A DNA stretch of 64,000 nucleotides from Citrobacter sp. wls619 (GCF_005281345.1 NZ_SZXJ01000035.1:62001-126000); one strand, 5' to 3'. Shown: positions 18,139-26,906, counted from the stretch's first letter. Translations and numbers: made by a program. Notes: generated by a model from the sequence alone, not told the origin.

Positions 18139-19305
18139 TTAAAACGCGTGTTGGTATAGCCGCAACGCATCGTCTGCCGTGAGCGGAACAGGGTTGTTAT
18201 CCAGAAGACGGGTCTGCTGCATGGCATCCTGAGCCAATATCGCCAGCGTTTCAGCAGGGATATCGACATCGCGCAGCCTTTTCGGTGCACCAGATTCAGC
18301 AATAATGCGTACCATCGCAGCAATAAATATCGCGGCATCTTTCTCTATATTCCCCGACACCTCCTCGCCAATGACAGCCGCCAGCTCGGCATAGTATGGC
18401 GCAGCGACTGGCGCATTAAACTGCAGCACCGGAATCAGCATCAGCGCATTCGACAAACCATGTGGAATATGATGGCGAGCCCCCAATGGATAAGCCAACG
18501 CATGCACCGCCCCCACGGGAGAGTTGGCGAAAGCCTGACCTGCCAGCATTGCCCCCAACAACACACTTTCTCTGGCTTCCCGATTGTGGCCATCATGGCA
18601 GGCCGTCACCAGATGGCGACTAATTAAGCGTAATGCTTCCCGTGCCAGCGCATCCGAAATGGGGTTCTTCTTATGTTTACCGGTATAAGCCTCAATGGCA
18701 TGAACCATCGCGTCGATGCCGGCCGCCGCCGTATGAACCGGAGGAAGTCCAAGCGTCAATTGTGCATCCAGCAGCACCAAATCGCCATATAGCTGTGGTG
18801 CGACAATCCCCATTTTGCTGTCATCATTGGTCGTCAAAATCGAAATATTAGTGACTTCTGACCCCGTCCCTGCCGTGGTAGGGATGTTAATCAGCGGCAG
18901 ACGCTGCCCGGACACTTTGCCAATACCGTAAAGCGCCTGCAGATCTTGCTCAGAGTTGATTAACACGGCCACCAGCTTCGCGACATCCAGCGAGGAGCCG
19001 CCGCCCAGACCAATAACCATGTCGCAATGGTCATCGCGAGCAACCTGTAAGGCTTCCCGGACAAGACGTTCCTGCGGATCGGGTTGGACCCGATCATAGA
19101 CCGTCACCTGAAACCCTGCCTCTTGCAGGCTATGCAAAACAGGCGGCAGAATCCCTGCTTTGACCAGTCCGGGGTCGGTCACCAACAACACGCGACGCGC
19201 GCTAAATCGCAGCTGAATAATCTCCCCTGCTCGTGATGCTCCCGCCCATTCGACGATAATTTCCGGTACAGTTGAAAACGTAAAATCCTTCATGACAGTG
19301 TTCAT
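18139..19305 (-). CDS. Iron-containing alcohol dehydrogenase
   Basis: This is a 388-residue group III alcohol dehydrogenase. The NAD-binding motif is GLGGGSSLDVAK (about 99-110), and the metal ligands are Asp198, His202, His268 and His282, with the same spacing as in FucO. The length is typical. It is the last gene of a seven-gene operon encoding a glycerol-kinase-like enzyme, a GlpD-like dehydrogenase and an alkyl-DHAP-synthase-like flavoenzyme. A role in oxidising the alcohol released from a glycerol conjugate, or in reducing an aldehyde, is an inference from context. The ATG is preceded by CCAGGAG. An internal Met at residue 5 is an alternative start. Confidence 0.9.
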   Translation of the reverse strand: MNTVMKDFTFSTVPEIIVEWAGASRAGEIIQLRFSARRVLLVTDPGLVKAGILPPVLHSLQEAGFQVTVYDRVQPDPQERLVREALQVARDDHCDMVIGLGGGSSLDVAKLVAVLINSEQDLQALYGIGKVSGQRLPLINIPTTAGTGSEVTNISILTTNDDSKMGIVAPQLYGDLVLLDAQLTLGLPPVHTAAAGIDAMVHAIEAYTGKHKKNPISDALAREALRLISRHLVTACHDGHNREARESVLLGAMLAGQAFANSPVGAVHALAYPLGARHHIPHGLSNALMLIPVLQFNAPVAAPYYAELAAVIGEEVSGNIEKDAAIFIAAMVRIIAESGAPKRLRDVDIPAETLAILAQDAMQQTRLLDNNPVPLTADDALRLYQHAF

Positions 19306-19338
19306 TGATGTACTCCTGGTAGTAAAAATAGCCAGCTT

Positions 19339-19653
19339 TTAACTACGCGGTGCATCGGCATGAGTGAGAAAGCTTTTCACCTCTTTACGCTCCAGCAACG
19401 GGTTGATAATCCCAACGCCAATACGTTGAAAATGCTCCGTTTGTCGATGAATTTCGAGACCTTGTTCGCAACGATAAGTCTCAATAATCACAAAGCGATC
19501 GCCGTCTTCCGTGGAACGGAAAAACTCATAGGCGATGTTTTCAGGCTCCTGACGCGAGGCCTGGGCAAGCAGTCTGAGCTCTTCATTGACCTTGTCCCCC
19601 ATTCCCTGACGAGAATAGTAATGTGCAATAACAAGAAGTTGTGTATTTTCCAT
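19339..19653 (-). CDS. Antibiotic-biosynthesis-monooxygenase (ABM) domain protein, putative quinol monooxygenase
   Basis: This 104-residue dimeric alpha-beta-barrel type protein has the family pattern LLVIAHYYSRQGMGDKVNEE, then NIAYEFFRSTEDGDRFVIIE and a conserved His in EIHRQTEHFQRI. Small ABM proteins such as E. coli YgiN oxidise quinols or act on reactive carbonyls without a cofactor. The longer frame starts at 19695 inside the antiterminator gene, but the ATG at 19653, with GGGAG nine bases before it, gives the normal N-terminus. Its place in a glycerol-type operon suggests it handles a redox-active or aromatic product; that is speculative. Confidence 0.8.
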   Translation of the reverse strand: MENTQLLVIAHYYSRQGMGDKVNEELRLLAQASRQEPENIAYEFFRSTEDGDRFVIIETYRCEQGLEIHRQTEHFQRIGVGIINPLLERKEVKSFLTHADAPRS

Positions 19654-19670
19654 AGTCGGCTCCCGGTGTT

Positions 19671-20246
19671 CTAACGGCGAAGGTCTATATCCCATAACGC
19701 GCTATCACTGCTCGAAACGGCTATCGCGCCGTGTAACAGCGCCGTTTGAGCATGTTCCTCGTTACAGACGAAGCCTGATGCCACTATCGGCGGCAACACA
19801 TTACGGTCAGCCTGTGAGAGTAGCGGCAACATCTGCGCGGGCATCAGTTGCACGTAATCGGGTTCGCTTTGTTCTACGGCTTTCAGGCTACGTAACCAGG
19901 TGGAACGGTCGGTGACAAAGATTTTCTGCATCGTCACCAGTCCACACTTTTTCGCACGCTGTACGGTTTGTAAACGCGTCGAGAGCAACCCCATCGCTCC
20001 CGTTTCGGCCACATAATCAATGCCGCCCTTATCCTGGGACAGCCCATTGCAGCTGTCGATATTCACGATGACGTACTTCCCCGCCTTCGACAGCAGTTCT
20101 ATCACCGGATGGAGCTTAATCAGGTCAATGTTGGCAATAATGCAGACTTCCGCCTTGCTGGACAGCGCGGTTTTCAATTGCTCAATTCCGTAAATCGCCA
20201 TGATGACGGGCTGGCGCGCCAGGAGCACGCCAAGATTTTTGATCAT
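19671..20246 (-). CDS. GlpP/YgcP-like glycerol-3-phosphate-responsive antiterminator
   Basis: This 191-residue TIM-barrel-like protein of the GlpP family has the same length as E. coli YgcP. Recognisable segments are CIIANIDLIKLHPVIELLSK, KYVIVNIDSC, GIDYVAETGAMGLLSTR and PPIVASGFV with the phosphate-binding C-terminus. Bacillus GlpP binds glycerol-3-phosphate and the glpD leader mRNA to prevent termination. Here the gene sits inside the operon it may control, and a strong intrinsic terminator lies just before the operon's first gene at 26534-26582. Start and the previous stop overlap (TAATG). RNA binding has not been shown for the YgcP branch as far as I know. Confidence 0.85.
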   Translation of the reverse strand: MIKNLGVLLARQPVIMAIYGIEQLKTALSSKAEVCIIANIDLIKLHPVIELLSKAGKYVIVNIDSCNGLSQDKGGIDYVAETGAMGLLSTRLQTVQRAKKCGLVTMQKIFVTDRSTWLRSLKAVEQSEPDYVQLMPAQMLPLLSQADRNVLPPIVASGFVCNEEHAQTALLHGAIAVSSSDSALWDIDLRR

Positions 20247-21802
20247 TATTGACCTGCCTGATGTGAAGGAAGATCGACGCTTAACCCCAGTTTGCCTGGG
20301 TTAAGAATGTTTTTCGGATCCAGCGCATATTTGATATCCGCCAGAACGGAAAGCGATTCGCCTAAAGAAGCCTGCATATAGGGCGAACGCAGGAGACCCA
20401 CACCATGATGGTGGCTAAGGGAGGTGTTGTGCTTAATTAACACCGCATTCGCTGCATCCCATGCCGCACGATACCAGGCCGCACGTTGTTCAATCGCCAC
20501 ATCACCGCGCAATGAGAAATAGAGGCATGCGCCGTCGATGTAGGCGTGAGACTGATGCGCCGAACCGGCCAGCGTGCCGGGTACGGCGTTAATCGCAGCC
20601 ACCACATCATCATACACGTCGCTAAGATCGCGCCAACGACCCACCATTTCCAGCGTATCCGCCACCAGACCTGGGCTCTTTTTAAAGCCTTCAGCACTTT
20701 TTCCGGTCAGATATCGGGTGTCCAGCCAGCGTTCAAAAATAGCCTCGCCGTCGAGTTGTTGTCCGCTGCGTTGGCACACGCGTTCGCTGATAGCCAGTAC
20801 CGCATCGACAATCTCAGGCTCCCCCTCATCCGCAATCAACAGGACATTGGTCTCTGGTAAACCAAACTGCACGCCGCTTTCCAGGTTATCGTACAGGCGC
20901 AACGCTGCGGGGTTCGCGCCATGCTGTAAGATTTCACGGCATGCCTCCAGACCACTGGCGAAGCTGGAAAAACCCCAGGCGATGGCACGCCCATAGTCAG
21001 GTAAACGATGCAGTTTCAGACGCACACGGACAATCACCCCCAATGTGCCTTCAGAACCAATAAACATCTGCTGTAGATCAGGCCCCGTTGCGCTACGCGC
21101 ATAGCCACCCACGGTGATTAAGCGGCCATCGGCAAGGACGACATCCATCCCAAAAACCATATCTTCAATTTTTCCGTAGCGGGTCGACAACTGTCCCGCG
21201 CCACGACAGGCCACCCAACCGCCCACGGTACTGATACCAAACGATGACGGCCAGTGGCCCATCGTCATGCCGTACTCTTTTTGGATGGTTTGTTCAAAAA
21301 TATCGCCGAACATGCCGGCTTCAACGTCAACAATCTGACTTTGTGGATCGAAGTCGATAAGTTTGTTGAGTTCGCAAACATCCAGCACAATGCCCCCCCG
21401 CAACGGCAATGCGGCGCCAGTGACGTTACTGCGCCCGGCGGAAACCGTGACCGGGATTGCCAACGCATTCGCCAGACGCATCACATCCTGAATTTGTTCT
21501 ACCGTAGAGACACGTACAATCGCCCCTTTTGACGTGGCCGGTGCGCCCTGGGTTTCCGCAATCATCGATCCGGCCCACCAGTCGCGGGTCCAGGTAATCA
21601 CATCAGACTCCGACGTCAGCACCTCATCAGCAATGACCCGCAGTCGATCAAACGTTGCCTCGCTCATCACCACCGGATCAATTTGCATCCCTTTCGCGCC
21701 ACCGCTGCTTTTGATATCCGTCGCCCATGCCGGGCACGTGTGTGCACCTACCGTATAATTTCCACGGTTGTAACCGCGTTTAATCGCTTCTTTACTGATC
21801 AT
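20246..21802 (-). CDS. FAD-linked oxidase of the alkyl-DHAP synthase / YgcU type
   Basis: This 518-residue PF01565 flavoenzyme has the FAD-binding core VTVSAGRSNVTGAALPLRGG and the segment SSFGISTVGGWVACRGAG. It also has the C-terminal SHHHGVGLLRSPYM, whose three histidines (464-466) match the active-site HHH of alkyl-dihydroxyacetone-phosphate synthase. That enzyme forms the ether bond of ether lipids through a covalent flavin-DHAP adduct. In E. coli the homologous YgcU lies in the ygc cluster with YgcP, YgcS and a sugar kinase, YgcE. Next to a GlpD-like enzyme, cleavage of an alkyl- or aryl-DHAP is an attractive role but remains inference. It overlaps its upstream gene by four bases. Confidence 0.85.
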   Translation of the reverse strand: MISKEAIKRGYNRGNYTVGAHTCPAWATDIKSSGGAKGMQIDPVVMSEATFDRLRVIADEVLTSESDVITWTRDWWAGSMIAETQGAPATSKGAIVRVSTVEQIQDVMRLANALAIPVTVSAGRSNVTGAALPLRGGIVLDVCELNKLIDFDPQSQIVDVEAGMFGDIFEQTIQKEYGMTMGHWPSSFGISTVGGWVACRGAGQLSTRYGKIEDMVFGMDVVLADGRLITVGGYARSATGPDLQQMFIGSEGTLGVIVRVRLKLHRLPDYGRAIAWGFSSFASGLEACREILQHGANPAALRLYDNLESGVQFGLPETNVLLIADEGEPEIVDAVLAISERVCQRSGQQLDGEAIFERWLDTRYLTGKSAEGFKKSPGLVADTLEMVGRWRDLSDVYDDVVAAINAVPGTLAGSAHQSHAYIDGACLYFSLRGDVAIEQRAAWYRAAWDAANAVLIKHNTSLSHHHGVGLLRSPYMQASLGESLSVLADIKYALDPKNILNPGKLGLSVDLPSHQAGQ

Positions 21803-23478
21803 TCGGATGTCCCCATAAGAGTTGATTTTTCATGTTTAATTGCCGCCCGATAGCTGGCTACCTGCCGGGCCACCTGTTCAGGCTGAAGCTTGAGCTCTTG
21901 TTGCAGAATTTCCCCCACGCGTTCCGCAGCATTCGCTGACGCATCACGAGCCATCAGACGGGCACGAATTCGGCGCGATAACACATCATCAATGGTACTG
22001 GCGAGTTCATGGCGCACGGCATACACCACTTCCGCTTCGGTATAGGGAAGCCCTTCCACAATTGGCTTTGCCAGTAAGGGATTGGACTGGATAAGGTCAC
22101 TGACAAAATGCGCTTCCGTCCCGTAGCGCTCCCCCAGGTGCGCAGACAAACCGCCCGATGCCAGAATCGCCTGCGGGTCATAGCCCGCCGCCCCCAGCAA
22201 CCAGGCGGTTTTGGTTGAGCAGGCCTTTTTACGGCCGAGTATTTTGCTGGCGGCATCGATGGTCTCTTCTGCCATATGACGTGATGTCGTCAGCTTGCCG
22301 CCGACAATCGTAATCAGACCATCTGCCGCAACCGTGATTTCATGATTACGTTTCATCTCAACGGTCTTGCCTCCCGCCGTCCCCACCAGAGGGCGGCAAC
22401 CGGCGATACTTCCCACCACGTCTTCCGGGCGGAGATCGGTTTTCAATGCCGAATTCGCCCCTTCCAGCAGAAAGTCCAGTTCAGCGCGATTGCAGTGAAC
22501 ATCATTGAGATCGCCCTGATAATCCTCATCGGTGGTACCCAAATAGGAAACGTTGCCCCAACGGGTGATCGTTGCGCGGCGACTGCGCCCGGCAACCGGG
22601 ATCGTCACCGTGCAATCATTGCGGATCTTCATCCACGGAATAGCAACATGTACCCCTTTGGCAGGACGGATATTCAGCGGCGATGCGTCACCTTTTTTCA
22701 GCCCATTCCAGTCACGTAGCCAGACGCCCGTCGCCATGATGACAACCCGTGCGTTGACCTGAATTTCTCTGCCATCGGCATAGACGATGGCTCCATTCAC
22801 TTTGCCGTGCTGGTCGCGCGTGGTTTCGATGACTTCCGCGTGGTTGGTCACCACCGCGCCATGAAACGCCGCCGTGCGCACCAATGCCAACGTCAGTCGG
22901 GCATCGTCGACGCGGGCATCGAAATACATAAAACCACCGGATAGCTGTTCTTCTTTGAGCGTCGGGCAATGCGACAGCACTTCCGCAGGGGTCAATTTTT
23001 GGTGAAGGATGCCTTCCCGCCATCCTCCCGCAAGGTCGTAGGTCCAGAGCAGGCTTTCAAATGCAGCGGACATCCGCTTGTCGAATACGCCATTTTTATC
23101 GAGCACCGGGAATAAAAAAGGTAACCGTTGCACCAGATGACGGGCATTCCTCCGCATACGCTGGCGTTCGAGCAAAGAGTGGCGAACCAGTCCCAGATTT
23201 CCTTGTTCGATATAGCGCAGACCGCCGTGTACCATTTTCGATGACTTTGATGAAGTGCCTGAGGCAAAGTCACTTTTCTCAATCAGCGCCACCCGGTAGC
23301 CACGCAGGCTGGCATCCAACGCCGCATAGGCTCCGGTTACGCCACCACCGACAATCAGAATGTCGTAGGTGTCGCTTTCCAGTCGATCCAGTTGCTCAGG
23401 TCGATGCAGACGCAGCGGCTCTGCACCGTACATCTCACTACAGGTTTTGTTGGGCTTTCGCGAAGGGAATAACTTCAT
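21799..23478 (-). CDS. FAD-dependent glycerol-3-phosphate dehydrogenase, GlpD-like
   Basis: This 559-residue flavoprotein of the GlpD family has the dinucleotide fold DILIVGGGVTGAYAALDA at about 39-56, an extended N-terminal tail, and GTSSKSSKMVHGGLRY, the conserved GlpD substrate/FAD region. It is longer than E. coli GlpD (501) and closer in length to the Gram-positive and mitochondrial types. It should oxidise the C2 hydroxyl of a glycerol-3-phosphate or a substituted one to the DHAP form, giving electrons to the quinone pool. It overlaps both neighbours by ATGA. Because the core genome should have its own glpD, a distinct substrate is likely. Confidence 0.87.
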   Translation of the reverse strand: MKLFPSRKPNKTCSEMYGAEPLRLHRPEQLDRLESDTYDILIVGGGVTGAYAALDASLRGYRVALIEKSDFASGTSSKSSKMVHGGLRYIEQGNLGLVRHSLLERQRMRRNARHLVQRLPFLFPVLDKNGVFDKRMSAAFESLLWTYDLAGGWREGILHQKLTPAEVLSHCPTLKEEQLSGGFMYFDARVDDARLTLALVRTAAFHGAVVTNHAEVIETTRDQHGKVNGAIVYADGREIQVNARVVIMATGVWLRDWNGLKKGDASPLNIRPAKGVHVAIPWMKIRNDCTVTIPVAGRSRRATITRWGNVSYLGTTDEDYQGDLNDVHCNRAELDFLLEGANSALKTDLRPEDVVGSIAGCRPLVGTAGGKTVEMKRNHEITVAADGLITIVGGKLTTSRHMAEETIDAASKILGRKKACSTKTAWLLGAAGYDPQAILASGGLSAHLGERYGTEAHFVSDLIQSNPLLAKPIVEGLPYTEAEVVYAVRHELASTIDDVLSRRIRARLMARDASANAAERVGEILQQELKLQPEQVARQVASYRAAIKHEKSTLMGTSE

Positions 23479-25019
23479 GAGTAAGTGTGCTCCTGATTAG
23501 CTGAGGTGAGGCTGTCGGCGGCTTCCATTTCGAGTGCAATACGCATCGCCCAGCGGTTAATTTTTTGCTCGCGAAGGTCATGACTGATTTTCGGCTCAAA
23601 TAGCCGCGCGGTTTTTAGCATGGCGCAGGCATCCGACAGCGAGTCCCACAGCAGCCCATTGGCTCCTGCCAAAAACGCAACGCCACGTAAGCTTGCCCGC
23701 GCCGTTTCGGCCATTCGCCGCACAGGAATACCGCTAAGATCGGCCTGGATTTGCAATAACGTATCGCTATTTGATAACCCTCCCCCGACCACCAACTCTT
23801 TTGTGGGGATCCCGGTTGCCGCTTCATTTGCGCGAATACAGGCCGCGACCGAATGCGCAATCCCTTCCAGAATCGCGTAGGCCACCTGCGAGCGCGTGGT
23901 CGAAATTGAGATACCGTTCAGGGACGCACGGGCATGAGGCTGGAGATGGGGTACGCGTAGCCCCGTTAGCGCCGGAATAAAACTTACGCCACCCGCGTCG
24001 CTAGCCTGCGCGGCCAGTTCGCTGATCTGTTCGGGTGAGTCAAACCAATGCAGCTTTTCGCACACCCAGTTGAGCGCCGAACCGGTAGTGGGGACAAAGG
24101 TTTCGACAGAGAAATGTGAAAGCCCTTTTTGGCGACGCGCCGTCATGGTGAGCGTACTTTCACAGCCCTTTTGCAATGTTGGTACCGCTGGCCCCATCAT
24201 TAAATCAACAAAGCTGCCAGTGCCATGCATACAAAAAGCCTGCCCTCGCTCGGTACACCCCAGCCCAATCGCCCCCGCAAACTGATCCCCTGCGCAGGCC
24301 AGGATCGGCACGCTTATCCCCAGAATATCTTCACGCGTGGTGCCGAAGTCATCGGCATCATCATGTAATTCAGGCAACAATGACGCCGGAAAGCCCAGCG
24401 TCTGTAGCCATGGCAAATGATAGTGATGCTCTTTGAGGCAATACGCGCCAGCAGAGGTGGCATTTGTCGGAGTGGTGACACTTTTTTTCTCCTGCGCCAA
24501 ATGCCAAAGCAACCAGCTATCAACGGTACCAAAGACCAGTGTTCCAGCCTGATACGCCTTCGCCACCGCAGGCGTATTGGCAAGATGGTGCGACGCCCAA
24601 AGATAAGGAGAGCGTATCCCAACCGGTCGCCCAATCAGCGGCAGCAGTTTTGCGTCCCATTCAGGGGCTAGCTGGGCCAGTTCGTCCGTGAAACGCGCAT
24701 CCTGCCAGACCATCGCCGGAGTTAATGCCTTGCCCGTTTGCGCATCCCACAGCACTGCCGTTGAGCGTTGGGTCGCAATCGCCAGCGCCACAATGCGCAT
24801 CTTGTTGCATTGCGCGTTAGCTATCGCTTTGCGACAAACCTCAATAGTGGCCTGCAAGACCTCGTCAGCATCTTGTTCCACCACACCATGACGCAGACTA
24901 CTGACCTGAAGCGGCTGGTATTCCAGGCAGTGAACCTGGCTATTTTGTGCAACAACTGCCGCACGGGTCCCCGATGTACCTTCATCAATAGCCAGAATGA
25001 CATCTTCGTATTCACTCAT
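23475..25019 (-). CDS. FGGY-family carbohydrate kinase, glycerol-kinase-like
   Basis: This is a 514-residue FGGY kinase. The N-terminal phosphate loop ILAIDEGTSGTRA resembles the GlpK loop, the central ACAGDQFAGAIGLG carries the catalytic Asp, and the C-terminal LVVGGGLSNSDTLLQIQADL is the second nucleotide-binding motif. It probably phosphorylates a glycerol-like polyol or glycerol conjugate entering through the adjacent MFS transporter, before the GlpD-like step. E. coli YgcE is the likely counterpart in the ygc cluster. The ATG is preceded by CAGGAG and overlaps the transporter's stop. Confidence 0.88.
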   Translation of the reverse strand: MSEYEDVILAIDEGTSGTRAAVVAQNSQVHCLEYQPLQVSSLRHGVVEQDADEVLQATIEVCRKAIANAQCNKMRIVALAIATQRSTAVLWDAQTGKALTPAMVWQDARFTDELAQLAPEWDAKLLPLIGRPVGIRSPYLWASHHLANTPAVAKAYQAGTLVFGTVDSWLLWHLAQEKKSVTTPTNATSAGAYCLKEHHYHLPWLQTLGFPASLLPELHDDADDFGTTREDILGISVPILACAGDQFAGAIGLGCTERGQAFCMHGTGSFVDLMMGPAVPTLQKGCESTLTMTARRQKGLSHFSVETFVPTTGSALNWVCEKLHWFDSPEQISELAAQASDAGGVSFIPALTGLRVPHLQPHARASLNGISISTTRSQVAYAILEGIAHSVAACIRANEAATGIPTKELVVGGGLSNSDTLLQIQADLSGIPVRRMAETARASLRGVAFLAGANGLLWDSLSDACAMLKTARLFEPKISHDLREQKINRWAMRIALEMEAADSLTSANQEHTYS

Positions 25020-26491
25020 TTCGTACTCCTGTTTGATTCTGGGGCCATCGACTCTGGATAAGGTGAATGGGGTGATTCGAACTGCGGCGCACCAGGCTCG
25101 TTATCCGGCTGAATAGTGGTGCGGGTGGGGTCCCACGGAATAACAAAACAGATAATGCTCGCAAACAGCGGCACGGCAGACATGATCAGGAAGGTCGTTT
25201 GCAGGCCATACAAATCACGGAAGACCGGGAAAATAAACAGCCCAAGCGCCGCACCTATTGCCCCGAGCGCACCGACCACGCCGTTCGCGCCAGCCCGCAG
25301 TTCACTGCGAAAAGAGAGTGACGACAGGCTTTTCCCGTTTGCACCAGGTCCGCCAGAGTGGCAAAGAATAAACAGTGCAGGGACCAACAAAGAGGCCCAA
25401 AGTGGCATAGTGTCACTGAACAGACCCAGCGTGAGTAGCACGAGGAAGGCCACGGCAAAACCGATCGCCGAGGCGCGGCGCAACCCCAGACGGCGTCCAA
25501 TCGCAGGCGATAAGAAACCGCCGACGATGCCGAAAACGTTAAAAAATAGTGAACATAAAGTTGCGTAAACAAAGTTTTTACCAAACATCGCAGCACTAAT
25601 AACCGGCAAATACCAGCCCACACCGAAATATTGGATCGACTGACAGATTTGAACGGTCGAAGCCAGAATCGTACGTGGTAAATAAACACCACGGAATATT
25701 AACAGCACATTTCTTGCGCCTTTTTCAGCCTGCCCAATAACGGGTTTCTGTTCTGCTTTTGGCGCCAGAATAAATTGGTCACCGTATATTTTATTCATGG
25801 CAACGATAGCGTCAGGTAATCGTGATTTCCTTGCCAACCAGACCGGACTTTCCACTAAATAACGGAACTGGAAAAATAGAACGATCAGTCCACATAATGC
25901 CGTTACAGCAATGGAATAACGCCAGATGGCATCACCTACGTCCCATGAGTAAAACATCAGCGCTAATACCAAATTTAAACAAACGGCAACATACCAGACA
26001 CCCTGCCAGGTATTTAGACGGCTTTTGAGTTTCACAGGCGTGAACTCTGCCAGCATGGCCATTGCCACAGCAAAGTCCATCCCGTAAGAGACACCAACAA
26101 AGAAACGACCTACGATAATCGTGCTAAAACTGGAAGATGACATCACCAACAAAGCACCAATCACCGCCATTATTTTGGCAATAATCAGCGGTGGCACACG
26201 ACCCCAGCGATCGGCTATCCAGCCGCCAATCGGGTTAAATAATATGGCGACCCAGGATGAAAATGAGGTGAGTAGTGCAACTTCGGTCGCAGTAAGATTT
26301 AAATTGCGGGTCATTGGGTTTAATCCAGCACTGAGGGCTGAATTTGAAAAAGCATCAAGAAAAAGACCGCCTAGCGCCAACCACCAAATAACACCAGCTC
26401 TGCCACTGATTTTTCCCCTGGCATCGATGCAATTAATGACATCATCTACACCGCGGATTTTTATCGGATTTGAGAATGAACATGCGGACAT
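25016..26491 (-). CDS. MFS transporter, sugar-porter/YgcS-like
   Basis: This 491-residue, twelve-helix MFS permease has the signature GGWIADRWGRVPPLI after helix 2 and GMDFAVAMAMLAEFTPVK typical of the sugar/metabolite:H+ symporter subfamilies. The C-terminal tail after about residue 455 is long and polar. It is the first gene of the seven-gene operon and probably imports its substrate. A longer frame starts at 26557, but the ATG at 26491 has AAGGGGA seven bases before it and gives MSACSFSNPI. A strong intrinsic terminator ends about 43 bases upstream of this ATG. Confidence 0.87.
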   Translation of the reverse strand: MSACSFSNPIKIRGVDDVINCIDARGKISGRAGVIWWLALGGLFLDAFSNSALSAGLNPMTRNLNLTATEVALLTSFSSWVAILFNPIGGWIADRWGRVPPLIIAKIMAVIGALLVMSSSSFSTIIVGRFFVGVSYGMDFAVAMAMLAEFTPVKLKSRLNTWQGVWYVAVCLNLVLALMFYSWDVGDAIWRYSIAVTALCGLIVLFFQFRYLVESPVWLARKSRLPDAIVAMNKIYGDQFILAPKAEQKPVIGQAEKGARNVLLIFRGVYLPRTILASTVQICQSIQYFGVGWYLPVISAAMFGKNFVYATLCSLFFNVFGIVGGFLSPAIGRRLGLRRASAIGFAVAFLVLLTLGLFSDTMPLWASLLVPALFILCHSGGPGANGKSLSSLSFRSELRAGANGVVGALGAIGAALGLFIFPVFRDLYGLQTTFLIMSAVPLFASIICFVIPWDPTRTTIQPDNEPGAPQFESPHSPYPESMAPESNRSTK

Positions 26492-26533
26492 GGCTTTCCC
26501 CTTCATAATATTCGGAAGAAGGTCGCCATTAGC

Positions 26534-26582
26534 TAAAAAAATGCAATAAGAGACCATCTTAATTTCACAGATAGTCTCTTAT
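26534..26582 (-). terminator. Intrinsic terminator in front of the glycerol-type operon
   Basis: On the minus strand the arms ATAAGAGAC (26582-26574) and GTCTCTTAT (26554-26546) pair perfectly. Inside them a U-G wobble and four more pairs (ATCT/AGAT) extend the stem to 14 pairs with a nine-base loop. TGCATTTTTTT follows immediately. It overlaps the region just after the TAG of the small open frame 26583-26906 and ends 43 bases before the transporter ATG. It could end that small gene or act as a leader terminator controlled by the GlpP-like antiterminator. Confidence 0.75.
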
Positions 26583-26906
26583 CTAAAATCTGTATTTTTC
26601 CACTCTAGAAGGTAACCCAAAGCGTGTCAAAGCGACTTTTAGTCCCATCGTTGATTCTGTGACATGTAGCTCAAATGTTAATGAAGCATTACAAAAAGAG
26701 GTCGTTATAAACCATTTTTCCGTTCTCTGCGGGTGGGATACCACTGTGACTGTACCTGGCCGCTGCGCTGGTTGACTGATTTGCGCTGAACGTTCGCCGT
26801 TTTCCCTGTACGACGCTATTGCAATATCCACCCAAAATAGGTGTTGAATACGAAGCTCGTTTTTATCCCAAATTTCACCACTAACATCAAAAACCTTAAA
26901 ATTCAT
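26583..26906 (-). CDS. Small hypothetical protein, doubtful
   Basis: This is a 107-residue frame from an ATG at 26906 (113 residues from a GTG at 26924) with no recognised domain. The translation, beginning MNFKVFDVSGEIWDKNE, has alternating polar/hydrophobic stretches that could form beta strands, and no membrane segment. It lies between the divergent starts of the two island operons and is followed directly by an intrinsic terminator. No clear ribosome-binding site precedes either start. It may be a small real gene or simply part of a long operon leader. Confidence 0.35.
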   Translation of the reverse strand: MNFKVFDVSGEIWDKNELRIQHLFWVDIAIASYRENGERSAQISQPAQRPGTVTVVSHPQRTEKWFITTSFCNASLTFELHVTESTMGLKVALTRFGLPSRVEKYRF

